NCBI GenBank assembly: GCA_014359855.1
Contig: JACIYQ010000186.1
Span: 1-7,868 of the forward strand
Length of the DNA: 7,868 bases
Direction of reading: 5' to 3'
Source: Parvibaculum sp.
GTDB lineage: Bacteria > Pseudomonadota > Alphaproteobacteria > Parvibaculales > Parvibaculaceae
Shown here: positions 1-4,930 of the stretch, in pieces
How the letters are laid out: each line of letters begins with the position of its first letter
Numbering within the stretch: the stretch's first letter is position 1
The notes under the pieces: generated by a model
Databases searched by the model: none
What the model was told of the DNA's origin: nothing
What the model saw: only the letters and a program-made list of their open reading frames with translations
Made by a program: the position numbers and the translations under genes

Positions 1-1
1 G

Positions 2-460
2 TCGGCCGGGGCATCGGGCGACGCCAATCTCTACAACCAGACCGCCTTCCAGCGCGGCCTCTATGTGGGCGGCGGCCTCGGCTGGGGCTGGGCGGATGAC
101 GATGACGACTGGACCTGGCGCGGCATGGCCGGCTGGCGTCTCAATCAGTATCTCGCCGTGCAGGGCTTCTATGCCGATCTCGCCGACATCACGGTCGGCG
201 GCGTCAGCGACGATGTCGACACCTATGGCGCGGAGCTTCTCGTCTCCTGGCCGGTGACGAACCAGTTGGCGGTCTACGGCAAGGGCGGTCTCCACAATTA
301 CGACGAGCCGGGCAACAACCGCGAGCTTTCCTGGCTTGGCGGCGGTGGCGTGGAATTCGCCGTCGCGGAGCGCACTTCCGTGCGCACCGAGTGGACGCAT
401 TACGACATGGATTCCGACAGCGTGGACGAGCTCAGCGCCGCTCTCGTCTTCGGCTTCTGA
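2..460 (+). CDS. Outer-membrane beta-barrel (porin/OmpA-like) protein, C-terminal part
   Basis: The frame is open from the left edge, so the start and any signal peptide lie outside the window; 152 residues are visible. They show alternating hydrophobic/polar strands rich in Gly, Tyr and Trp (a GGGLGWGW stretch, then LAVYGKGGLHNYD and SVRTEWTHYDMD) separated by short acidic turns. The chain ends in LVFGF and the stop, so the last residue is Phe. A terminal aromatic residue on an amphipathic strand is the usual signal for BAM-dependent outer-membrane insertion. The pattern fits the small 8-stranded 'outer membrane protein beta-barrel' families (OmpA/Opa-like). The role cannot be read from the sequence: it could be a structural, adhesive or pore protein. 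A strong terminator follows 48 nt downstream, so this is the last gene of its transcript. Confidence 0.75.
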   Translation, partial: SAGASGDANLYNQTAFQRGLYVGGGLGWGWADDDDDWTWRGMAGWRLNQYLAVQGFYADLADITVGGVSDDVDTYGAELLVSWPVTNQLAVYGKGGLHNYDEPGNNRELSWLGGGGVEFAVAERTSVRTEWTHYDMDSDSVDELSAALVFGF

Positions 461-508
461 TCCAGCGAACGAGACCCACCCGGCGGGGGAGATGCGTGGG
501 TGGGCGAG

Positions 509-540
509 CGGCCGCTTCGTGGGCAGCGAAGCGGCCGTTT
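509..540 (+). terminator. Rho-independent-type terminator after the barrel gene
   Basis: A perfect 11-bp stem pairs 509-519 (CGGCCGCTTCG) with 527-537 (CGAAGCGGCCG) around a 7-nt loop and is followed by TTT. The T-tract is short, but the stem is very stable and lies 48 nt after the stop of the plus-strand barrel gene. Confidence 0.65.
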
Positions 541-597
541 CGCGCGCGAGAAGTCGTTGGGGCGCAGCGACTAATCCTTCATGCCCTCCATCTGGAT

Positions 598-754
598 CAC
601 CCTCCCCCTGTGGGAGGGTCAAACCGTCGAAGACGGTTTGGGGAGGGGTCTTCACCGTCGGTAAGCGGTTCGCCGCTCTCATTTCTCGCTTACCCCTCCC
701 CGGAAAATTCTGCACTTCGTTTGAATTTTCCGACCCTCCCACAGGGGGAGGGTG
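598..754. repeat. 157-bp multi-hairpin (cloverleaf-like) intergenic repeat element
   Basis: The outer arms 598-620 and 732-754 are perfect 23-bp inverted repeats. Between them lie three further perfect inverted repeats in order: 621-628 with 632-639 (8 bp, 3-nt loop), 640-649 with 692-701 (10 bp), which encloses 661-667 with 687-693 (7 bp, sharing two bases), and 701-710 with 723-732 (10 bp, 12-nt loop). Each outer arm is also a small hairpin by itself: in the left arm 599-606 pairs with 612-619. Nearly every base can therefore pair, giving a multi-branched fold. No open frame in it looks like a protein. It lies between two convergent genes, where such repeats are tolerated and can act as bidirectional terminators or mRNA-end protectors. 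I see no clear target-site duplication. Calling it a dispersed family is inference, since only one copy is visible. Confidence 0.7.
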
Positions 755-782
755 GAGGAGCAGCGAATGACAGAAGTTCCTT

Positions 783-1592
783 CTAGCTGTTCGTATAGTC
801 AGGCGCCCGCTTGTCGAGGAAGGCGGAAATGCCTTCGCGGAAATCCTTCGTCTGCGCACAGAGGATCTGGTTGCGGTCTTCCATGGCGATGGCCGCTTCG
901 AGGCCTCCGGCATCGACCGACATGTTGAGGCATTCCTTCGTCAGGCGCAGGCCGAGCGGCGAGGTCGTCAGCATCTCGTCGATATAGGGCTGTGCCGCTT
1001 CTTCCAGCTTCTCGTCCGGCACCACTTCCGATACGAGGCCGACGCGTTCGGCGCGTGTCGCATTGATGAAACGGCCCGTCATCATCAGTTCCGAGGCGAC
1101 GGACACGCCCACGAGGCGCGGCAGGAAATAGCTGACCCCGATATCGCAGGCCGACAATCCGATCCTTATGAAAGCGGCATTCATGCGCGCGCTCGCGCCC
1201 GCGAGGCGGATGTCGGAGGCGAGCGCCAGCGCGAAGCCGCCGCCGCAAGCGGGGCCGTGCACGAGAGAGATAATCGGCTGCGGGCAGCGGCGCATGCGCA
1301 TCACGATCTCGCTGATGCGGCGCTGGCTTACGAGCCCCGCCTGCGGGCTGCCGCTCGCGCCGCTGTCGTCGCGGTTCGAGCGGTCCTTGAGGTCGAGGCC
1401 TGCGCAGAAGGCGCGGCCCGCGCCTTTCAGCACGACGACGCGCACGGAATGATCCGTGTAGAGCTTGCCGAAATAGTCCTGCAGTTCGTCCACGAGTTCG
1501 GGGTTCATCGCGTTCAGCGCGTCCGGGCGGTTCATCGTCACCCGGTCGACCGCGCCGTCCTTCGTCACGATGAGCGTCTTGTAGGCCGTCAT
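783..1592 (-). CDS. Enoyl-CoA hydratase/isomerase (crotonase) family protein
   Basis: A 269-residue protein, normal length for a crotonase. The ATG is preceded by GGAGG at a 5-nt spacing; the open frame extends upstream but that part overlaps the PilZ gene and has no family match. Oxyanion-hole segments are clear: GAGRAFCAGLDL (57-68) and HGPACGGGFALALASD (112-127), followed by AFIRIGLSACDIGVSYFLPRLVG-type sequence (140-162) and a C-terminal helical part. Family members bind acyl-CoA thioesters and hydrate, isomerise or cleave them, in fatty-acid or aromatic degradation. The residue matching hydratase Glu144 is Ala121, and no Glu occupies the Glu164 region. Asp150 in the ACDIG motif lines up with the catalytic Asp of dienoyl-CoA isomerases (alignment by eye). 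Hydratase activity is therefore doubtful and an isomerase or other crotonase reaction is possible. It lies 77 nt downstream of the PilZ gene on the same strand. Confidence 0.88.
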   Translation of the reverse strand: MTAYKTLIVTKDGAVDRVTMNRPDALNAMNPELVDELQDYFGKLYTDHSVRVVVLKGAGRAFCAGLDLKDRSNRDDSGASGSPQAGLVSQRRISEIVMRMRRCPQPIISLVHGPACGGGFALALASDIRLAGASARMNAAFIRIGLSACDIGVSYFLPRLVGVSVASELMMTGRFINATRAERVGLVSEVVPDEKLEEAAQPYIDEMLTTSPLGLRLTKECLNMSVDAGGLEAAIAMEDRNQILCAQTKDFREGISAFLDKRAPDYTNS

Positions 1593-1624
1593 GGCGTCCT
1601 CCCTGTTTCGATTGCTTTTGAGGG

Positions 1625-1652
1625 AGCGTAGCGCGTAGGCCTGCGCGCGCAA
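1625..1652 (-). promoter_or_regulatory. Possible promoter of the crotonase gene
   Basis: On the minus strand TTGCGC (1652-1647) and TACGCT (1630-1625) are separated by 16 nt, about 30 nt upstream of the crotonase ATG. The match is weak and read-through from the PilZ gene is an alternative. Confidence 0.22.
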
Positions 1653-1669
1653 CTGACGCAAGGTCGGCC

Positions 1670-2008
1670 TCAGCCGATATGGGCTTCCATTTCCTGCTGG
1701 ATCGCGAGCGGCAGGTCGAGCCATCGCAGCGCCAGCGCGCCCGCGGGATCGAGGCGCATCACCTCGGCGGCAAAGGCGAGCTTTCGCTTGTCGCCCGCCC
1801 AGTAGAGATGCCCGCTCAGGATGTTGCCGATCGCAACCGCTTCCGCAAAGCCCTCGACGCAGGCGCCGCCCGCCGACCAGTCGCGCGCCTTGTGCGCATA
1901 GCCGTTGATCTCGACCATCAGCACGGGTGTCGCGGCGCGCGCGGCGTGGCGCTCCTCGGGCATGTCGCTTCCGCGCAGATGGTCGAGCAGTCTCGAGATC
2001 AGGGACAT
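1670..2008 (-). CDS. PilZ-domain protein, probable cyclic-di-GMP receptor
   Basis: A 112-residue, single-domain protein. After a short N-terminal helix it shows RHAAR (Arg20 and Arg24, the RxxxR motif) and, 19 residues later, DWSAGG (Asp43, Ser45, Gly48, the [D/N]xSxxG motif). These are the two signature motifs with which PilZ domains bind cyclic-di-GMP. Beta-strand-like sequence follows, including FAAEVMRLD and ALALRWLDL, typical of the PilZ barrel. There is no signal peptide or membrane segment, so it should be cytosolic. The ATG at 2008 has GGAGG only 3 nt upstream, an unusually tight spacing; upstream extension in frame is low-complexity Arg/Ser-rich and unlikely to be coding. The neighbouring crotonase gives no obvious functional link. 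The family assignment rests on motifs read by eye; the output it controls (motility, polysaccharide or other) is unknown. Confidence 0.72.
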   Translation of the reverse strand: MSLISRLLDHLRGSDMPEERHAARAATPVLMVEINGYAHKARDWSAGGACVEGFAEAVAIGNILSGHLYWAGDKRKLAFAAEVMRLDPAGALALRWLDLPLAIQQEMEAHIG

Positions 2009-2037
2009 CGGCCTCCGGTGGCTCGTTCGGCTTGACT

Positions 2038-2080
2038 GCAATCTTCGGCGCGCGGCGCCTCTCCCGCAAGCGAAGATTGC
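2038..2080. repeat. 10-bp inverted repeat between divergent genes
   Basis: GCAATCTTCG (2038-2047) and CGAAGATTGC (2071-2080) are perfect inverted repeats 23 nt apart, with a smaller GC-rich dyad in between. They lie in the 158-bp region between the divergent PilZ and DUF6165 genes. It could be a two-site operator or a hairpin in the PilZ leader. Confidence 0.4.
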
Positions 2081-2103
2081 CGTTAACGACCTTCCGCAAC
2101 GGG

Positions 2104-2133
2104 ATGACAAGCCCGGGGCGCTTGCGCTATAGC
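2104..2133 (+). promoter_or_regulatory. Probable sigma-70 promoter of the DUF6165 gene
   Basis: ATGACA (2104-2109) and TATAGC (2128-2133) are 18 nt apart. The predicted start, near 2140, leaves a leader of about 27 nt that carries GGAG 5 nt before the ATG. Confidence 0.42.
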
Positions 2134-2166
2134 AGGCTCATTCGCCACGCAAAGCCCGGAGCTTCC

Positions 2167-2574
2167 ATGTCCCAGAAAGACGCCAAGCCTGTCATGATCG
2201 AGGTCGGTCCGGGCGAGCTCATCGACAAGATCACCATTCTGCGCATCAAATCGGAGCGGATGTCGGATGCGGCAAAGCTCGCCAATGTCCGGCACGAACT
2301 CACCGTGCTCGAGGAGGCGCGCAAGGCAAACATCGAGGACAGCGCGGAGATGCGCCGCCTCGAAGGCGAGCTGAAGGCGGTCAACGAGGCGCTCTGGGTG
2401 ATCGAGGACGATATCCGTCAGTGCGAGGCGGACAAGGATTTCGGGCCGGCATTCATCGAGCTTGCCCGTTCCGTCTACAAGCAGAACGACAAGCGCGCCG
2501 CGATCAAGAAGGAGATCAATCTCCTCACGGGTTCGGCGATCGTCGAAGAGAAGTCCTACACCGAATTCGAGTGA
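2167..2574 (+). CDS. DUF6165 family protein
   Basis: A 135-residue cytosolic protein. The start is set by GGAG five nucleotides upstream of the ATG. The N-terminal block IEVGPGELIDKITILRIKSE (11-30) and the C-terminal block with YKQNDKRAAIKKEINLLTGS then EEKSY match my memory of the DUF6165 family, which is short and has no assigned reaction. Between them lies a highly charged, Glu/Lys/Arg-rich helical stretch (about 30-90) that could form a coiled coil. There is no signal peptide, membrane segment or catalytic motif. Its last 19 bp overlap the end of the convergent GT9 gene. I recall DUF6165 genes near glycosyltransferase and surface-polysaccharide loci, which would fit this neighbour, but that is recollection rather than something visible here. 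Confidence 0.78.
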   Translation: MSQKDAKPVMIEVGPGELIDKITILRIKSERMSDAAKLANVRHELTVLEEARKANIEDSAEMRRLEGELKAVNEALWVIEDDIRQCEADKDFGPAFIELARSVYKQNDKRAAIKKEINLLTGSAIVEEKSYTEFE

Positions 2575-3524
2575 GCGGCGAGGCGGCGTTCCACCTCGTC
2601 GAAGACGCGGGTAACGGAGAGCGTTGCGAGATCGTCCACCTCGATGGCGCCGAAATTCTCCGTGAGAATGCCGGTGCGCTCCGCCGGCATGTGCGATCCG
2701 AACAGCGCAAGCCCCGCAACGCCCATATGCGCGGCGAGGTGGCTCGGCCCCGTGTCGTTGCCGATGACGAAGCGCGCGCCCTTCAATATCCCTGCGAGTG
2801 CCGACCAGTTCGTCTTTTCGATGCAGGTGCCGGGAATGGCGCGTGCGAGCTCCACCTCGTCGGGGCCGGGCGCCGTCACGATCGTCTCGCCCGCCGCGAT
2901 CAGGCGTGTCGCGAGTTCCGCGTAATGCGGCCAGCGCTTTTGCGGGTGGCGCACGGAGCAGCCGGGCACGAGCACGATATAGGGCGCCGTCACGCCCGCC
3001 GCTGCGAGCAATCCGCTTGCATCGCCGGCGAGCCATGAGACGTCGGGCTTGCGCGTGTGGCGGATGGTCAGGCCCGCATCCTCCAATTGTCCGGCGAGCC
3101 GGTCGAGTGTGCGGATCTTCTTTGGGTCTTTCGCGCGGTGCGGGTGGCTGCATCCCTTCGCCGTGCCGGACCAGCGGCGGTCCTTCAGCATCCATTTGAA
3201 ATAGAATGCGGTCCGTTTCGAATTCTGCAGGTCGTAGACCATGTCGAAATCGAGGCCGCGCAGTTTCGCTTTCAGCGCCAGCATCCGGCCGATGCGCCAG
3301 CGCGGGGCGCGTTCGTCGACGATCGTCTCGTCCACATGCGGGCAGCGCGCAAGGATCGCGCGATAGGCGGGCATGGTCAGCACGGCGATGAAGGCTTGCG
3401 GGTGGTTCTCGCGGATGTCGCGCAGCGCGCCTTCCGCCTGGATCACGTCGCCGAAGGCGCCATGCTTGATGACGAGAATGCGTTTCGCGTCGCTCGCGAA
3501 GGGGGTGGGGACGGATGAGGTCAT
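2556..3524 (-). CDS. Glycosyltransferase family 9 (heptosyltransferase-like)
   Basis: A 322-residue protein, usual length for GT9. The N-terminal Rossmann-like domain opens with ILVIKHGAFGDVIQ (16-29), where Asp26 corresponds to the catalytic base of WaaC-type heptosyltransferases. The second domain starts with YIVLVPGCSVRHPQKRWP (182-199), whose Lys196-Arg-Trp-Pro resembles the sugar-phosphate-contacting segment, and contains NDTGPSHLAAHMG (256-268), the strongly conserved donor-binding motif. Such enzymes transfer heptose or a related sugar from a nucleotide donor to lipid A-core or another surface glycan at the inner face of the cytoplasmic membrane. It lacks a signal peptide, as expected. 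The substrate cannot be told from sequence. The gene starts 13 nt after the S24 repressor stop and has only a weak ribosome-binding sequence, which suggests co-transcription and possibly coupled translation. Its stop lies inside the convergent DUF6165 gene. Confidence 0.87.
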   Translation of the reverse strand: MTSSVPTPFASDAKRILVIKHGAFGDVIQAEGALRDIRENHPQAFIAVLTMPAYRAILARCPHVDETIVDERAPRWRIGRMLALKAKLRGLDFDMVYDLQNSKRTAFYFKWMLKDRRWSGTAKGCSHPHRAKDPKKIRTLDRLAGQLEDAGLTIRHTRKPDVSWLAGDASGLLAAAGVTAPYIVLVPGCSVRHPQKRWPHYAELATRLIAAGETIVTAPGPDEVELARAIPGTCIEKTNWSALAGILKGARFVIGNDTGPSHLAAHMGVAGLALFGSHMPAERTGILTENFGAIEVDDLATLSVTRVFDEVERRLAAHSNSV

Positions 3525-3537
3525 TTTCGGCGCTCGC

Positions 3538-4260
3538 TCACATTCGTCCGCTGCGCCAGATCACGCGTCCCAGGATGTTCAGGCTGGCGGCGTCTTCCTT
3601 GCCGATTTCTTCCGGCGGGTAGCGGGTGGCGTTGTCGCTCGAGACGATGACGCTGCCGTCGATCTTCATCTGCAACCGCTTCACGAGGAGCGTGCTGCCG
3701 ATCGTCAGAACATAGATGCCGCCGCCGCGTGCTTTCGGTTCCGCCGTGTCAGCGAGCAATATGTCGCCCGCGGAGAAAGTCGGCATCATGGAATCGTCCG
3801 GCATTTCCACGGCGAGCAGGCGCGCCGGGTCCGCCTTCAATTCGGTCTCGATGAAGTCTCGCCGGAACGCGATCGCGTCGAGGAGCGAGCGTTCTTCCAC
3901 CCGCATGCGCCTGCCGCTTGCGCTCTCGACGATGTGCAGCGCGTAGCGCGGTACGAAGATGTGCGCCTCCGCGATGCCCGCCTCGTCGCGCGCAAGTTCG
4001 GGTTGGCCCCGTTCCGCAAACCCTCTGTCCGGTCCGCGGACCGCTGCCGCGCTCTTCCGCATCTCGCCTTGTCCGGTCAGCACCCAGTTCATGTCGAATC
4101 CTTCGCCCGACAAATGCGCAAGTACATGGGCGTTCGGCGCTGCGTTCTCCAGTTCGTAATTCTGCCAGGTCGTTCCTGACACACCGACTCGCTTTCCCAT
4201 GTCTTTTTGAGAGAGACCAAGAAATCTTCGTATTTGCGTGAGGCGCTCGGCAACACTCAT
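3538..4260 (-). CDS. XRE-type HTH repressor with LexA-like S24 peptidase domain
   Basis: A 240-residue protein in the C1/LexA-like repressor class. Residues 5-37 form an XRE helix-turn-helix (RLTQIRRFLGLSQKDMGKRV, then GVSGTTWQNYE), followed by a short conserved region with NWVLTGQGEM. The C-terminal half is an S24 domain: VEMPDDSMMPT with Ser157 and LLVKRL with Lys194. Their 37-residue separation equals that of the Ser119/Lys156 dyad of E. coli LexA. An Ala-Gly pair exists at 94-95 but lies about 63 residues before the Ser, too far for the usual 35-38, so RecA-stimulated self-cleavage is uncertain. I chose the ATG at 4260 because the HTH begins there; an in-frame TTG at 4395 would add 45 residues with no family similarity. 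The ribosome-binding site is weak. It heads a unit with the GT9 gene, an unusual cargo for such a repressor, and probably binds the palindrome at 4414-4429. Confidence 0.87.
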   Translation of the reverse strand: MSVAERLTQIRRFLGLSQKDMGKRVGVSGTTWQNYELENAAPNAHVLAHLSGEGFDMNWVLTGQGEMRKSAAAVRGPDRGFAERGQPELARDEAGIAEAHIFVPRYALHIVESASGRRMRVEERSLLDAIAFRRDFIETELKADPARLLAVEMPDDSMMPTFSAGDILLADTAEPKARGGGIYVLTIGSTLLVKRLQMKIDGSVIVSSDNATRYPPEEIGKEDAASLNILGRVIWRSGRM

Positions 4261-4404
4261 ATGCGATGGCCGCCTGCCGGAAAGACTAAAGAGTGCACCA
4301 GAAAATCGGCTATAAACCGGGAAAAAACGGGAATTTTTGGACCGAGGACAGGGTGCGCAACTTCGTACGCCGCTTGGCGTAGGCGGATTAGCCAAGATTT
4401 CTTG

Positions 4405-4434
4405 TTGACATACACAAAGATATCTTTGTATTCA
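4405..4434 (+). promoter_or_regulatory. Rightward promoter-like sequence spanning the operator
   Basis: A consensus -35 box TTGACA (4405-4410) is followed after 18 nt by TATTCA (4429-4434). The palindrome 4414-4429 fills the spacer, so a bound repressor would block it. What it would transcribe is unclear: no convincing protein gene lies before the antisense tRNA. It could supply a long leader for the LuxR gene at 4931 or an antisense RNA. Confidence 0.38.
4414..4429. promoter_or_regulatory. Perfect 16-bp palindrome, likely repressor operator
   Basis: ACAAAGATATCTTTGT reads identically on both strands, with one more matched pair after a mismatch (4412/4431). It lies about 155 bp upstream of the XRE/S24 repressor ATG. 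Phage-type repressors bind such dyads as dimers and commonly autoregulate, so this is the most likely operator for the adjacent gene. No second identical copy is seen in the window. Confidence 0.6.
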
Positions 4435-4456
4435 TGATTTGGAACGTACCAATAAA

Positions 4457-4485
4457 GTTATACAACCTAGGCCGAGTGCCGCCAA
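4457..4485 (-). promoter_or_regulatory. Probable promoter of the repressor-GT9 unit
   Basis: On the minus strand TTGGCG (4485-4480) and TATAAC (4462-4457) are exactly 17 nt apart. Transcription would start near 4450 and pass through the palindrome about 20-35 nt later, leaving a leader of roughly 190 nt before the repressor ATG. A second possibility closer in is TTGGTA with TACAAA overlapping the palindrome itself. Confidence 0.42.
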
Positions 4486-4543
4486 ACCCTCACCGTCGCG
4501 CTGGAGGAGAAAAATGGGCCAATCTCTGTTCAAATTGAACCTG

Positions 4544-4561
4544 CAGCCGGGCCTCCGGCTG
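4544..4561 (-). terminator. Possible terminator after tRNA-Arg
   Basis: A 7-bp stem (4544-4550 with 4555-4561) and 4-nt loop lie 23 nt beyond the tRNA 3' end. The following minus-strand sequence is only mildly T-rich, so efficiency is uncertain. Confidence 0.28.
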
Positions 4562-4584
4562 GATTCTTTGGCCGTTGGTGTGGG

Positions 4585-4661
4585 TGGTGACCTCGGCGCG
4601 ATTCGAACGCGCGACCCTCAGATTAGGAATCTGATGCTCTATCCAGCTGAGCTACGAGGTC
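4585..4661 (-). tRNA. tRNA-Arg (anticodon CCT)
   Basis: A complete 77-nt tRNA including an encoded CCA end. The acceptor stem GACCTCG pairs with CGAGGTC, the D arm is GCTC/GAGC, the anticodon stem TCAGA/TCTGA encloses loop TTCCTAA (anticodon CCT), and the T arm GCGCG/CGCGC encloses TTCGAAT. All stems pair perfectly. It reads AGG codons. tRNA-Arg(CCT) genes are frequent integration sites for mobile elements, but no integrase or duplicated tRNA 3' end is visible here. Confidence 0.97.
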
Positions 4662-4708
4662 TCAAAAAGGCAAGCAGCGCCGTGGGAAAACGGGCTGTCG
4701 CGCTGCGA

Positions 4709-4737
4709 AACCTAGGTCAGCTCTTCCCCCGCTGCAA
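4709..4737 (-). promoter_or_regulatory. Possible promoter of tRNA-Arg
   Basis: On the minus strand TTGCAG (4737-4732) and TAGGTT (4714-4709) are 17 nt apart. Transcription would begin about 40 nt before the mature tRNA 5' end. Confidence 0.35.
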
Positions 4738-4780
4738 TAGCCCCCTGCAGACGGGATGCAGCCGGGACAAACTTCGTTCT

Positions 4781-4809
4781 TTGCGTCTATCTCCACTTTG
4801 GCCTAAATA
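4781..4809 (+). promoter_or_regulatory. Weak promoter-like sequence upstream of the LuxR regulator
   Basis: TTGCGT (4781-4786) and TAAATA (4804-4809) are 17 nt apart and would give a leader of about 115 nt. A nearby TTGACC (4830-4835) has no good partner. The rest of 4662-4930 shows no gene. Confidence 0.22.
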
Positions 4810-4930
4810 TCTATGGATACGCTCTAAGGTTGACCCGGGTTGTATGATCTTGTTTGAAACACGTACAGATTGCGCCGAAGCGCCAGACGAACAGGGAGGC
4901 GCCGCGTCTTCCGGAAGGCGAGGTGCCTGA

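Larger units (their letters stand above)
4261..4584. other. Control region between the repressor gene and tRNA-Arg
   Basis: This 324-bp non-coding stretch contains a 16-bp palindrome, two opposed promoter-like sequences, a second imperfect dyad TTGGAACGTACCAA (4439-4452), a 6-bp hairpin (4366-4371 with 4376-4381) and a possible terminator (4544-4561). Parts of it are more A+T-rich than the rest of the window. A well-formed GGAGGAG stands before an ATG at 4514, but the frame from there runs antisense through the tRNA. Confidence 0.6.

Noticed and set aside
598..754. CRISPR array
   Set aside because: The repeats are inverted and nested, not regularly spaced direct repeats with spacers.
1593..2099. 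Long upstream extension of the crotonase frame
   Set aside because: It overlaps the PilZ gene in another frame and is Arg/Ala-rich without crotonase similarity; the ATG at 1592 has a good GGAGG.
1927..2166. Upstream extension of the DUF6165 frame
   Set aside because: It overlaps the divergent PilZ gene, is Arg-rich, and bypasses the promoter and ribosome-binding site for the ATG at 2167.
2083..3195. 370-codon minus-strand frame across DUF6165 and GT9
   Set aside because: It is a shadow of two well-supported genes and is Arg/Asp/Ala-rich with no recognisable domain.
4366..4381. 6-bp hairpin as a terminator or attenuator
   Set aside because: No T-tract follows on either strand, and it is too short to call on its own.
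4261..4395. N-terminal extension of the S24 repressor to a TTG at 4395
   Set aside because: The extra 45 residues resemble no repressor N-terminus, and the helix-turn-helix starts right after the ATG at 4260.
4439..4930. 163-codon open frame on the plus strand
   Set aside because: It runs antisense through the complete tRNA-Arg gene, giving the RTRDPQIRNLMLYPAEL-type peptide typical of tRNA-antisense artefacts, and has no family similarity.
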